Counted from the stretch's first letter, positions 30,526 to 39,447 are shown. The stretch is 64,000 nucleotides of DNA from Achromobacter pulmonis (GCF_902859765.1 NZ_CADIJV010000002.1:124001-188000); one strand, 5' to 3'. Notes: a model not told the origin generated them from the letters alone. A program made the numbers and translations.

Positions 30526-30782
30526 GAATCCACTCCTAGAAAACCGGGCGCGGGCCAGCCCTATCTTGCCTGAGCGCCAGCGGCGCGGCGCTGTGCAGAG
30601 GCGTGCGCAAGTGTATCGGCATCCCGCGCCGCGCGCCGCCTAGACCCGCCTGCGCGCCGGGGAATTGCGGCAGCGCGCCAGTGGGTGTCCGGGCAGGCAA
30701 GGCCCGGCGGGAAGTATAGTGACGGCCACGGCTCATGCCCCTCGCCGCATCATCCCAAACCTCACAGCAGGAGACTTCCGCA

Positions 30783-31544
30783 ATGGCCACCGATTCCCCC
30801 GCCCCCGTTATCCTGATCACCGGCGGCAGCCGCGGCGTCGGCGCCGCGACCGCGCGGCTGGCCGCCGCGCACGGCTATGACGTGGCCATCAGCTATGTCT
30901 CGAACGAGGCAGCGGCCCAGGCGGTGGTGGCCGACGTGCAGGCGCAGGGGCGGCGCGCCCTGGCGGTGCTTGCCGACAGCGCCGACCCGGAACAGGTCGC
31001 CGGCCTGTTCGCCGCCATCGACCGCGAATTCGGCCGCCTGGACGTGCTGGTCAACAACGCCGCGATCATTGCGCGCCAGTCACGCCTGGAAGACCTGAGC
31101 CACGAGCGCATGCAGCGCATTTTCGCGGTCAATTCCATCGGGCCGATGCTTTGCGCGCAGCAGGCGGCCCGGCGCATGTCGCAGCGCCACGGCGGCCGCG
31201 GCGGCGCCATCGTCAACATATCATCGGGCGCGGCGCGGCTGGGCAGCCCCAACGAATACGTGGACTATGCCGCCTCGAAGGGCGCGCTGGAGAGTTTCAC
31301 CATCGGTTTTTCCAAGGAAGTGGCGCGCGAGGGCATCCGCGTGAATTGCGTGCGTCCCGGCCATATCTACACCGAGATGCACGCCAGCGGCGGCGAGCCG
31401 GGCCGGGTGGACCGCATCAAGGACACCGTGCCCATGGGCCGGGGCGGCCAACCCGATGAGGTGGCACGGGCCATCCTGTGGCTGGCGGGCGCCGAGGCCT
31501 CGTATGTCACCGGGACGTTCATCGACGTCACGGGCGGCAAGTAG
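30783..31544 (+). CDS. SDR-family oxidoreductase (FabG-like)
   Basis: A 253-residue classical SDR. Motifs: ITGGSRGVGAATARLAA for cofactor binding, LVNNAAII, the catalytic Ser in NISSGAARLG, and Tyr-Lys in DYAASKGAL. The C-terminal YVTGTFIDVTGGK is typical of FabG-like enzymes. It starts at an ATG preceded by CAGGAGA. Members of this group act on 3-oxoacyl thioesters or on sugars; I cannot decide between them here. It is divergent from the other SDR across 257 bases, a pairing that may be coincidental. Confidence 0.9.
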   Translation: MATDSPAPVILITGGSRGVGAATARLAAAHGYDVAISYVSNEAAAQAVVADVQAQGRRALAVLADSADPEQVAGLFAAIDREFGRLDVLVNNAAIIARQSRLEDLSHERMQRIFAVNSIGPMLCAQQAARRMSQRHGGRGGAIVNISSGAARLGSPNEYVDYAASKGALESFTIGFSKEVAREGIRVNCVRPGHIYTEMHASGGEPGRVDRIKDTVPMGRGGQPDEVARAILWLAGAEASYVTGTFIDVTGGK

Positions 31545-31559
31545 CCCCGCGACGGCGCG

Positions 31560-32174
31560 CTAGCGCAGCGCGGCGATCTCCATGGCCGTCGCCCCGCAAG
31601 CCTGCACCAGTTCGGGATCGTGGCTGGCGAACAGCACCACCCGGTCGCGGCCCCAGGCCATGAACAACTCGGCCAGCGCGCGCCGCGCCGGCGTATCGAG
31701 CCCGTTGCTGGGGCCGTCGGCCACGATCACGGCCGGATCGCCCAGGGCGGCCGCGGTCAGGTAGACCTTGCGGCGCGTGCCGGTGGACATCTGCTCGAAA
31801 CGCTTGTCCAGGTGCGGTTCCAGCCCCAGCCGGGCGGCCAGCTCTAGCACCGCGTCATCGACCGCCACCCGCTTTTCCGCCGCGACCCGTTCGAGCAGCG
31901 CGCGCCCGGTCTGTTCCGGCGACGCCAGGCAGTTGTCGGGCACATAGGCCAGGCGGGCCTTGGCCTGAACCGGCGCCCGGGCCAGGGAGTGGCCGTCGAT
32001 CGAAACCTCGCCGCCATCCGGCGCGATCACGCCCGCAATGATGCCGAGCAGGCTGGATTTGCCGGTGCTTTCTTCTTCGCACAGCGCCACGCAGCCGGGC
32101 CCGAAGGTGTGCGTCAGCCCCTGGAATACGAGATGGTCGCCGTAGCGTTTAGTGAGATGGTCGATGCGTAGCAT
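31560..32174 (-). CDS. Degenerate orphan ABC-type ATPase domain protein
   Basis: A 204-residue ABC-ATPase-like protein with damaged motifs. The Walker A region is CEEESTGKSSLL: the GKS core (38-40) is present but the leading glycines are gone. The signature LSGGQ is MSTGTRRK. In Walker B, VIVADGPSNGLD has Gly154 where the catalytic Glu should be. The H-loop SHDPEL is intact. Reading frame and codon bias are normal, so it appears to be under selection rather than decaying. No permease gene is near. It could bind nucleotide without hydrolysing it, or act as a regulator; a diverged heme-exporter CcmA-like or drug-export ATPase ancestry is possible. Confidence 0.72.
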   Translation of the reverse strand: MLRIDHLTKRYGDHLVFQGLTHTFGPGCVALCEEESTGKSSLLGIIAGVIAPDGGEVSIDGHSLARAPVQAKARLAYVPDNCLASPEQTGRALLERVAAEKRVAVDDAVLELAARLGLEPHLDKRFEQMSTGTRRKVYLTAAALGDPAVIVADGPSNGLDTPARRALAELFMAWGRDRVVLFASHDPELVQACGATAMEIAALR

Positions 32175-32285
32175 GGCGCCAGTTTACGCAGGAAAACCCT
32201 GCCCGGCCAGGGTCCGGCGGGCCGCAGCAACGATCATCCGCGCCGCCGCTTGACAAGCGTTCGCGCCCCTCCGAACATAGCTCCA

Positions 32286-32400
32286 TCCACCCGGGGAGCT
32301 TTGGCAAGAAGCTGAGATTCCGATGGCGGCCGCGCCCCTGCGCGGTCCGCGGCGCGCGAGACCCGTCGAACCTGATCCAGGCAATGCTGGCGTAGGGAAG
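32286..32400 (+). promoter_or_regulatory. TPP riboswitch (THI-box) upstream of thiM
   Basis: The conserved THI-box elements are all present in order: CCCGGGGAGC near 32289, GCTGAGATT at 32311-32319, then ACCCGTCGAACCTGATC at 32361-32377, and GCAATGCTGGCGTAGGGAAG at 32381-32400. The variable P3 arm between them is long and GC-rich. It should bind thiamine pyrophosphate and lower expression of thiM, whose start is 90 bases downstream. Confidence 0.95.
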
Positions 32401-32489
32401 GTGCGGGGCCGCCGGCGGATGCGCGATTGCGCGCCGGCAAGGCGCCCTGCCCCGCCCGGCCCGTTGCCTTCGCCCAAGGACCCGCTGGC

Positions 32490-33314
32490 ATGGCCTCCAT
32501 CTCCGATTCCTCCCTTTCCGCCCTGGCGCTCGCCTCGCGCGACCTGTATGCGGCGGTGCGCCGCGACGCGCCGCTGGTGCAGTGCCTGACCAACTTCGTG
32601 TCGATGAATACCGCGGCCAACACACTGCTCGCGATCGGCGCCTCGCCGGCGATGGTGCACGCGGCCGAGGAAGCGCCGGAATTCGCCGCCATCAGCGGCG
32701 CCGTGGTGATCAATATCGGCACCCTCTCGACGCCATGGCTGGACAGCATGCTGCTGACCGCGGCGGCCGCGGCCCGCGCCGGCAGACCCTGGGTGTTGGA
32801 CCCCGTGGCCCATCATGCCACCGCCTTCCGGCGCGACGCGGTGCGGCGCCTGCTGGACTTGCGGCCCGCCGTGATCCGCGGCAACGCCTCCGAGATCATT
32901 GCCCTGGCCGGCGGCCGCAGCGCCAGCCGGGGCGTGGATGCGCGCGATCCGGTGCAACTGGCCGAACAGGCGGCGCGCGAATTGGCGCAGACCCGCGGCA
33001 CGGTGGTGGCGGTCACGGGAGAAGTGGATTTCGTGACGGACGGCCAGCGCGAGGTGCGCGTGACCGGCGGTTCGCCATTGATGCCGCGGGTCACCGCCAC
33101 GGGATGCGCGCTGACGGCGACGGTGGGCGCTTTCGCCGCGGTGGCCGGCGATGACGCCTACGCGGCCGCGGTGGCGGCACTGTCGTGCTTCGGCATCGCC
33201 GGCCAGCGCGCCGGCGCGCTGGCCGACGGGCCCGGCTCTTTCGCCTGGCGATTCCTGGACGCGCTGGCGGCGCTCGAAAGCGACAGCCTGATCCAGGCCT
33301 CGCCGCTGCGCTGA
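32490..33314 (+). CDS. thiM: Hydroxyethylthiazole kinase
   Basis: Phosphorylates 4-methyl-5-hydroxyethylthiazole in thiamine salvage, 274 residues. Motifs: PLVQCLTNFVSMNTAANTLLAIGASPAM near residue 30, LDPVAHHATAFRRD, VIRGNASEIIALAG, AVTGEVDFVTDG, and the ATP/catalytic-site PRVTATGCALTATVGAF with the conserved Cys. It starts at the ATG at 32490 behind AAGGA; the frame is open further upstream inside the riboswitch leader. The riboswitch makes TPP the direct signal. No thiD or thiE follows: the next gene is convergent. Confidence 0.95.
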   Translation: MASISDSSLSALALASRDLYAAVRRDAPLVQCLTNFVSMNTAANTLLAIGASPAMVHAAEEAPEFAAISGAVVINIGTLSTPWLDSMLLTAAAAARAGRPWVLDPVAHHATAFRRDAVRRLLDLRPAVIRGNASEIIALAGGRSASRGVDARDPVQLAEQAARELAQTRGTVVAVTGEVDFVTDGQREVRVTGGSPLMPRVTATGCALTATVGAFAAVAGDDAYAAAVAALSCFGIAGQRAGALADGPGSFAWRFLDALAALESDSLIQASPLR

Positions 33315-33327
33315 AAGCCGCGGCGGC

Positions 33328-33354
33328 CGCTGGCGCCCGCCGTGGACGCCAGCG
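33328..33354. terminator. Hairpin between thiM and the receptor gene
   Basis: An 8-bp perfect stem (33328-33335 with 33347-33354) around an 11-base loop lies in the 46-base gap between two convergent genes. There is no T-run, so it would be a weak terminator at best. Confidence 0.35.
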
Positions 33355-33360
33355 CCCCTG

Positions 33361-35466
33361 CTACATGCGGTACTGCAGGCTCAGCATCGCATTGCGCGGC
33401 GCCCCCGGCATGTTCAGGTTGGCGTTGCTGCCATGGGCCGACACGATGTAGCCGGCGTCGAACAGGTTGTAGACGTTCAACTGCACGGAGTACGGTCCCT
33501 GCCGCCACCAGGCGGCGGCGTCGGCCGTGACGTAGCCTGGCAGCTTGACGGTATTGCCCGGGTTGGCGAAGCGCGCGCCCACCAGGTTCAGGCCGGCGCC
33601 AACGCCGAAACCCTCGCCCAGGTCCTTGGTGATCCAGACATTGCCGGCATGGCGCGGCGTCAGCGTGGCGCGCTTGCCCTGCACATCCTGGCCGGCATCG
33701 CGGGCCACCGACTGGGTCACGCGCGCGTCCAGGTACGCATATCCCAGCATCGCGCGCCAGCCGTTGGACAGGTCGCCCGACAAGGTCCACTCGGCACCAT
33801 CGGTGCGCTGAGTGCCCACCGGCACCAGGGTGTTGGTGACCGGGTTGTTGACCTTGATATCGGTGCGCTCCAGGCGGAACACCGACACCGTGGTCGAGAG
33901 TTTGCCATCGAGGAAATCGTACTTGGCGCCGACTTCGTAGTTGGTGGTCTTTTCCGGCGCCAGATCGGCGTTGTTGGCGGCCACCGAGAACACTTCCCCC
34001 GAAGGCTGGTAAGAACGGCTCCACGACACGTAGTACGACTGCACGCTGTCGGGCTGGAACACCAGGCCCAGGCGCGGGCTGAAGTTGGAATCGGTGCGCG
34101 ACAGGTTCCGCCCGGTGCGCCGGTCCTCGGTCCGCTGTTCGAAACGATCGTGGCGCACCCCGCCCAGCACCTTCCAGTGCTCGCCCAGCGACACCAGGTC
34201 CTGCACATACAGGCCGAGCGTATTGAAACGGCCCAGGTTGTCGGAACCCGGCGCCGCCGTGATCTGGCGCTGCAGCGTCGGCAATTGCGGATCGAACAGA
34301 TTGACCACCGCGACGTTCGCGGCCGACCGGTTCACCAGGTCCTTGTTCTGCTGCCCCACTTCGACGCCATACAGGATGTCATGGCGCACCGCGCCCCACT
34401 GCGCGCGCTGCATCAGCTCGGTCTGGTTGGTCCAGCCGTGTTCGTCGCGCAGCACATTGCCATGCGTCAGCGACACGGTCTGCGCGGCTTCGTTGACCGA
34501 ACCCGGCAGAGTGTTGTTGCGGTTGAGGGTGTAGTGATAGTAGCGGGTGGCATTGCGCAGCGACCAGTTGTCGTTGAAGCGATGCGTCAACGTGCCGGCG
34601 TAGGACTGGACCCGGGTCTGGGTGTAGTCGGTGTCACGCGCGTTCTCGGCGCCGTAGTAGGTGGACGGGTCCACATCGACCGGACGGCCGTGGTAGGCCG
34701 GAATGCCGAAATCGGTCAGGCGGCGGTCTTCCAGGAATTCGGTCTGCAGCAGGAAGGTGGTGTTGTCGCCCAGCTTGAACTGGGCCGACGGCGCGAACGC
34801 CTTGCGGTCGATGAACTGCTTGTCGCGATAGCTGTCGCCCTTTTCGACGGCGCCGGTCAGGCGCCAGGCCATGCTGCCGCTTTCATTGGCGCGGCCGACA
34901 TCCAGGTCGAGCCGCCGATCGTTCCACGAACCGTAGCTCAGGCCGATCTGCGAAATGTCCTCGCCCGGCTTCTTGGTGACGCGGTTGATCAGGCCGCCCG
35001 ACGAGCCGCGGCCATACAGCACCGCCGCCGGGCCCTTGATGACATCGATGCGCTCGACGTTGGACAGGTCGCGGAAGTACAGCGCATCGTCGCGGAAGCC
35101 ATCGACGAACTGGTCGGCGATAGCCGTGAAGCCGCGAATCGACACCTGGTCGCGCTGGCCATCGCCGGTGGAAAAGCTGACGCCGGGCACGTTCTTGAGC
35201 GCGTCCTGCACCGACAGGGCATGCTGGTCGCGCAGCACCTGCGCCGGCACCACATTCACGGTTTGCGGGATGTCACGCAGCGGCGCGTCGATCTTGGTGG
35301 CGCTGGTGGACGCGGGCGGGTTGTAGCTTTGCGCCGGGTCATCGCCGCCGACCACGCTGATGGCGGGCAAGGTGGCGGTGGGCGCGGCGCTCTGACCGTG
35401 GACGGCCACGGGCGTGAGCGGACCGAGGATGAGCAAGGCGGCGGAAAGGGGGCGGAGGACGTGCAT
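33361..35466 (-). CDS. TonB-dependent siderophore receptor (Fiu/PiuA-like, catecholate type)
   Basis: A 701-residue outer-membrane beta-barrel that imports a ferric siderophore with energy from TonB. The start at 35466 gives a signal peptide ending at VHG near residue 23. TLPAISVVGG is the TonB-box region. The plug domain includes DIPQTVNVVPAQVL, DALKNVPGVSF, DQVSIRGFTA and RIDVIKGPAAVLYGRGSSGGLINRVTKKP, the form seen in Fiu and PiuA. The barrel follows to the terminal SLQYRM; ending in Met rather than the usual aromatic residue is odd. A Fur-like box lies 53 bases before the start. It is downstream of the siderophore ABC operon but separated by 231 bases, so it has its own promoter. Confidence 0.9.
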   Translation of the reverse strand: MHVLRPLSAALLILGPLTPVAVHGQSAAPTATLPAISVVGGDDPAQSYNPPASTSATKIDAPLRDIPQTVNVVPAQVLRDQHALSVQDALKNVPGVSFSTGDGQRDQVSIRGFTAIADQFVDGFRDDALYFRDLSNVERIDVIKGPAAVLYGRGSSGGLINRVTKKPGEDISQIGLSYGSWNDRRLDLDVGRANESGSMAWRLTGAVEKGDSYRDKQFIDRKAFAPSAQFKLGDNTTFLLQTEFLEDRRLTDFGIPAYHGRPVDVDPSTYYGAENARDTDYTQTRVQSYAGTLTHRFNDNWSLRNATRYYHYTLNRNNTLPGSVNEAAQTVSLTHGNVLRDEHGWTNQTELMQRAQWGAVRHDILYGVEVGQQNKDLVNRSAANVAVVNLFDPQLPTLQRQITAAPGSDNLGRFNTLGLYVQDLVSLGEHWKVLGGVRHDRFEQRTEDRRTGRNLSRTDSNFSPRLGLVFQPDSVQSYYVSWSRSYQPSGEVFSVAANNADLAPEKTTNYEVGAKYDFLDGKLSTTVSVFRLERTDIKVNNPVTNTLVPVGTQRTDGAEWTLSGDLSNGWRAMLGYAYLDARVTQSVARDAGQDVQGKRATLTPRHAGNVWITKDLGEGFGVGAGLNLVGARFANPGNTVKLPGYVTADAAAWWRQGPYSVQLNVYNLFDAGYIVSAHGSNANLNMPGAPRNAMLSLQYRM

Positions 35467-35518
35467 GGCCGACAGATCTTTCGAAGTCGTTTGAAATGGA
35501 AGGAGTCGCCATTCTATT

Positions 35519-35537
35519 GACAACGAGAATCAGTCGC
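35519..35537 (-). promoter_or_regulatory. Fur-like box before the siderophore receptor
   Basis: GACAACGAGAATCAGTCGC agrees with the GATAATGATAATCATTATC Fur consensus at 13 of 19 positions and with the site before the autotransporter at 16 of 19. Expected effect: repression of the receptor gene when iron is plentiful. Confidence 0.65.
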
Positions 35538-35697
35538 AATGCTTTTCTCGTTACGTTGCCTGACGGCCACGATAAATGAGACGCCCGTCCAATTCAGATG
35601 TTTTTAAGCCTGTCTGTGCAAGTCGCGCGAGGCGGAACCGCCCTGGCCCACCCTGCGGGTGGACGTCCAACGCCGCCCTGGCGGCGGCTCGCGCGCA

Positions 35698-36456
35698 TCA
35701 ACGGTAGTACACGCAGATGCGTCTGCCGTTGATTTCATGCACATCAATCGGCAATTCGTACAAGGGTCCCAACACCTCAGGGCGGATCAGCGTCGCTGGC
35801 GTGCCGCAATGCGCCACCCTGCCCGCCTTCATCGCCACGATGCGATCGGCATAGCAGGAAGCGAAGTTGATGTCGTGCAACACCAGCACCACCGTCTTGC
35901 CCAATTCGTCGGCGGCGCGCCGCAGCGTGCCCATCATGGCCACGGCATGCTTCATGTCGAGGCTGTTGAGCGGTTCGTCCAGCAATACATAGCGCGTGTC
36001 CTGGCACAGCACCATGGCGACGAACGCGCGCTGGCGCTGGCCACCGGACATTTCATCCAGATAGCGGTCGGCCAGGGAAGTCAGGTCCAGGTAGGCAATG
36101 GCGCGTTCGATATGCGCCTTGTCCGCCAGCGTCAAGCGCCCATCGCTGTGTGGAAACCGCCCGAACGCCACCAGGTCGCGCACGGTCAGCCGCAGCGGCA
36201 GGTGGTTGTCTTGCCGCAGGATAGCCAGGCGCCGCGCCAGTTCACGGCTGTCACAGCGGGCCACATCCAGGCCATCGACCTGGATGTGGCCCGCCGAAGG
36301 AGGCAGCAGGCGGCTGACCATCGACAACAGGGTCGACTTGCCGGCGCCGTTGGGGCCGATGATGGCGGTCACGCCGCCCGCCGGCAACGCCAGCGTCACT
36401 TGCTCGACGACCAGACTGTCGCCGTATTGCTTGCTCACTTGCTGGATATCGATCAT
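35698..36456 (-). CDS. Ferric-siderophore ABC transporter, ATP-binding protein
   Basis: ATPase of a FecE/FepC-type iron-siderophore importer, 252 residues. Walker A is GPNGAGKST, the signature is MSGGQRQRAFVAM, Walker B is YVLLDEPLNSLDM, and the H-loop LHDINFA is present. The early variant LRQDNHLPLRLTVRDLV is typical of the FatE/VctC/CeuD group. It starts at the ATG at 36456, overlapping the upstream permease stop by 4 bases (ATGA). It is the last gene of the five-gene receptor-to-ATPase operon. Confidence 0.94.
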   Translation of the reverse strand: MIDIQQVSKQYGDSLVVEQVTLALPAGGVTAIIGPNGAGKSTLLSMVSRLLPPSAGHIQVDGLDVARCDSRELARRLAILRQDNHLPLRLTVRDLVAFGRFPHSDGRLTLADKAHIERAIAYLDLTSLADRYLDEMSGGQRQRAFVAMVLCQDTRYVLLDEPLNSLDMKHAVAMMGTLRRAADELGKTVVLVLHDINFASCYADRIVAMKAGRVAHCGTPATLIRPEVLGPLYELPIDVHEINGRRICVYYR

Positions 36457-37436
36457 TGGCGTCCCCTGCGCATGATCAGGGCCAGGAACATCGCTCCGCC
36501 CACGAATTCGATGACCACGCTGACCGTGGTGCCCAGTTGCAGCACCCGCTCCAGCAGGGTCTGCCCGCCTACCAGGAAGATCACCGCGAGCAGTACCGCG
36601 GCCGGCACGGTATGGCGATGCCGGTCGGCGCCCATCAACTGGTAGGCAAGATTGCTGACCAGCAGGCCGAAAAAGGTCACCGGTCCGACCAGCGCGGTGG
36701 ATACCGACACCAGCACGGCAATGGCGGCCAGCGTCAGCAACAAAGTGCGGCGGTAGTTCACCCCCAGGTTCAGCGCGATCTCGCGGCCCAGCGCCAGCAC
36801 GTCGTAGCAGCGTCGCATGCGACACACCAGCAGCGTGGCCGCGGCCACCGCCGCCACGGCGATCGGCAGCAGGTCGGTGCGCACCGAATTGAAATTGGCG
36901 AACAGACGGTCCTGCAGGACCAGGAACTCATTCGGGTCGATCAGGCGCACCACGAAACTGGACAGGCTACGAAACAGCAAGCCGAAAACAATCCCCACCA
37001 GCATCATCAGGTGCAGGCTGCGCACGGCATCGGTGAACAGCCAGCGGAACAGCAGGCAGGCGAACGCCGTCATGGCGAGCACCTCCAGCGCGAACGCAAC
37101 CACCGGGTGGTTCACCACACCCGCCGATTGGCCAAAGCCGAACACCACCACCGACTGGATCAGCAGGTATAGCGCATCGAACCCCATCACGGAGGGCGTC
37201 AGGATACGATTGTGCGTAACGGTTTGGAACAGCACCGACGACAGCGCCACCGCGTATGCCACCAGCAGCATCGCGGCCAGCTTGCCGCCACGAAACGGCA
37301 ACACGAAAGCCCATTGGCCATTGGCGCCCAGCGCCATGAAGCCGACCACGCACAACAGCGCCGCCACGGCCAGCAGCGCCAGGCGACGCGCCTGGGGCGT
37401 GTGCAGGCGACCGGCACGCACGAGGGACTCAGCCAC
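36453..37436 (-). CDS. Ferric-siderophore ABC transporter permease (second FecCD subunit)
   Basis: A 327-residue inner-membrane permease of the FecCD family, with about nine hydrophobic helices. Family motifs include AVALSSVLFQTVTHNRILTPSVMGFDALYLLIQ and the late VGPVTFFGLLVSNLAYQLMGADRHRHTVP segment, which forms the coupling region with the ATPase. The form with VMGFDALYLL is that of FatC/VctG/CeuC. It overlaps the first permease gene by 8 bases and the ATPase gene by 4, so expression is tightly coupled. Confidence 0.94.
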   Translation of the reverse strand: MAESLVRAGRLHTPQARRLALLAVAALLCVVGFMALGANGQWAFVLPFRGGKLAAMLLVAYAVALSSVLFQTVTHNRILTPSVMGFDALYLLIQSVVVFGFGQSAGVVNHPVVAFALEVLAMTAFACLLFRWLFTDAVRSLHLMMLVGIVFGLLFRSLSSFVVRLIDPNEFLVLQDRLFANFNSVRTDLLPIAVAAVAAATLLVCRMRRCYDVLALGREIALNLGVNYRRTLLLTLAAIAVLVSVSTALVGPVTFFGLLVSNLAYQLMGADRHRHTVPAAVLLAVIFLVGGQTLLERVLQLGTTVSVVIEFVGGAMFLALIMRRGRQ

Positions 37437-38418
37437 GGCGCGCTCCCCGGCTGCGCAGCAGGCACAGGAACAGGAGGCTGCCGACCACGCCCACCACCGT
37501 GCCCAGCGGCACTTCGTAGGGGTGAATCACCAGCCGGCCGATGATGTCGCAAACCAGTACGAACACGCCGCCCAGCACGGCCACCCAGGGGATCGCGCGG
37601 CGCATGTTGTCCCCCAGCATCAGGCTGACGGCATTGGGCACGATCAGGCCCAGGAACGGGATGCCACCGGCCGTGACCACCACCACAGCCGAAATCGCCG
37701 AGACGATCAGCAGGCCCGCAAGTGTCAGGCGCGCGTGGTTCAAACCGAGATTGGCCGCGAACTCGCGGCCCATGCCGGCCACGGTGTAGCGGTCGGCCGC
37801 GAAATAAGCGGCCGCCGCCAGGCCGAAGCCGATCCACAACAGCTCATAGCGGCCGCGCAGCACGCCGGAAAAGTCGCCGGTGGTCCACGCGTGCAGCGAT
37901 TGCAGCAGGTCGTAGCGGTAGGCGACGAAGGTGGTGACGGCATGGATCACGCCGCCCAGGATCAGGCCGATCAGCGGCACGATGAATGGCGTGCGTAGCG
38001 GCACGCGCCGCAACAGCGCCAGGAACAGCAGCGTGCCGGCCAGCGCGAAGCCGGTGGCGGTCAGCATCTTGCCGATCACCGGTGTATCGGGCGCCAGCAG
38101 CGTCACCACCAGAATGCCGAGCGTGGCCGACTCGATGGTGCCGGCCGTGGTCGGCTCGACATAGCGGTTGCGCACCAGCATCTGCATGATCAGCCCGGCC
38201 ACCGCCAGCGCCATGCCGGCCAACAGCAGCGCCAGCGTGCGCGGCACGCGGCTGACCAGCAGCAGGCGCCAGGCGCGTTCGGCGTCCGGCCCGCCGGCCA
38301 GCGCGGCGAACGAAAACGACCCCGCGCCCAGGCCGATGCTGGCCGCGCACAACAGCAGCAGCAACAACAGCAGCACCGCCAGCCCTGCCCAACCCGTGAT
38401 TGCCGCGCGTGCCCTCAC
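37429..38418 (-). CDS. Ferric-siderophore ABC transporter permease (first FecCD subunit)
   Basis: A 329-residue FecCD-family permease. After an N-terminal membrane helix rich in leucine, the RVPRTLALLLAGMALAVAGLIMQMLVRNRYVEPTTAG motif is diagnostic for iron-siderophore permeases, and the TAGGIPFLGLIVPNAVSLMLGDNMRRAIP segment is the coupling region. The YVEPTTAGTIESA variant is that of FatD/VctD/CeuB. The binding-protein gene precedes it by 36 bases. It forms a heterodimer with the following permease. Confidence 0.94.
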   Translation of the reverse strand: MRARAAITGWAGLAVLLLLLLLLCAASIGLGAGSFSFAALAGGPDAERAWRLLLVSRVPRTLALLLAGMALAVAGLIMQMLVRNRYVEPTTAGTIESATLGILVVTLLAPDTPVIGKMLTATGFALAGTLLFLALLRRVPLRTPFIVPLIGLILGGVIHAVTTFVAYRYDLLQSLHAWTTGDFSGVLRGRYELLWIGFGLAAAAYFAADRYTVAGMGREFAANLGLNHARLTLAGLLIVSAISAVVVVTAGGIPFLGLIVPNAVSLMLGDNMRRAIPWVAVLGGVFVLVCDIIGRLVIHPYEVPLGTVVGVVGSLLFLCLLRSRGARRG

Positions 38419-38454
38419 CAGCCCGACTCCAACGCCTTCATGTCAACCTTGCGC

Positions 38455-39405
38455 TCACTTGGCCGCGGCCAGCGCGCGCGCGATATCGTCCACGTTCTGC
38501 TGCATGGCGGTCAGGCCGGCACTGCCCAGCAGGTACCAGTTGTAGCCGTTCAGGTAGACCACGCGCTGCTGCTTCCAGGCCTTGGTCGGGCGGATCAGGT
38601 CGTTGTCCAGCATGCGCTGGGCCGAGGAGCCCTCGCGGCCGATGGCGGCATCGCGGTCGATCACGAACAGCCAGTCCGGATCGGTCTGGGCGATGAACTC
38701 GAACGAGATCGCCTGGCCATGGTTCGACACGTTCAGATCCTTGGCCGCCGGCGCGAAGCCGAAGGCGTCGTGGATCACGCCGAAGCGCGAGCCGGGGCCG
38801 TAGGCGCTCATCTTGCCGCCGGTGGTCAGCACGATCAGCGCGGTGCCGGCCTTGCCGGCCTGACCGTGCAACGCCGCGATCGAGGCGCGCAGCGCGTCCA
38901 GCTTTTGCTTGGCCTGGGCCTGCTTGCCGTAGAGGGCGGCCAGCGTTTCCGTGTTGCGGGTGACGCTGCCGACCAGATCCTTGGCATCGACCGTCAGGTC
39001 GACCGTAGGTGCCAGCTTGGCCAGCTCTTCGTACTTGGGCGCCGAGCGGCCGGCCACGAAGATGACCTGCGGCTGGGCCGCATGGATCACCTCGTAGTTG
39101 GGCTCGAACATGCTGCCGACCTTGAGGTAGCGCTTGTCGGCGTACTGGGCAAGCTGCGGCGGCAGCTTGGCGGCGCTGGGCACGCCGGTCACATCGACAC
39201 CCAGCGCGTGCAGCGTGTCGAGCACGGCCAGGTCCAGCACCACGGTCTTGGCCGGATTCTGCGGCACGGCGGTCTCGCCGCGCGCGTGCTTGACGGGCAC
39301 GGTCTGGGCCACGCTCAGCGAGCTGGCGGCGCTCAGAACCAGGGCGGTGGCGGTATAAGCCAGCCAACGGCCGGCACGGCCCGTCAAGGTTTGCTTCATC
39401 GTCAT
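38455..39405 (-). CDS. Ferric-siderophore periplasmic binding protein (CeuE/FatB/VctP-like)
   Basis: A 316-residue periplasmic protein that carries ferric siderophore to the permease pair. The start at 39405 (MTMKQTL) has GGAG 8 bases upstream. A Sec signal ends after SVAQ near residue 34, with no lipobox Cys, so the protein is soluble. The fold of the FatB/CeuE class is shown by KTVVLDLAVLDTLHALGVDVTGVP, QVIFVAGRSAPKYEEL and WLFVIDRDAAIG near residue 240. It is the second gene of the operon; a hairpin in the gap before it may tune its level relative to the receptor. Confidence 0.93.
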   Translation of the reverse strand: MTMKQTLTGRAGRWLAYTATALVLSAASSLSVAQTVPVKHARGETAVPQNPAKTVVLDLAVLDTLHALGVDVTGVPSAAKLPPQLAQYADKRYLKVGSMFEPNYEVIHAAQPQVIFVAGRSAPKYEELAKLAPTVDLTVDAKDLVGSVTRNTETLAALYGKQAQAKQKLDALRASIAALHGQAGKAGTALIVLTTGGKMSAYGPGSRFGVIHDAFGFAPAAKDLNVSNHGQAISFEFIAQTDPDWLFVIDRDAAIGREGSSAQRMLDNDLIRPTKAWKQQRVVYLNGYNWYLLGSAGLTAMQQNVDDIARALAAAK

Positions 39406-39429
39406 GCTTGTCTCTCCAGGTTGCGGGAA

Positions 39430-39447
39430 CGCCGCCTGACGGCGGCG
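39430..39447 (-). other. Intercistronic hairpin, receptor to binding protein
   Basis: A perfect 7-bp GC stem (39430-39436 with 39441-39447) and a 4-base loop in the 65-base gap after the receptor stop. No T-run follows, so it is more likely an mRNA stabiliser or partial attenuator than a terminator. Confidence 0.45.

Noticed and set aside
33433-35520. 695-residue open frame on the plus strand opposite the siderophore receptor
   Set aside because: Antisense shadow of a well-supported TonB-dependent receptor; rich in Val/Gly/Arg/His, with no motif.
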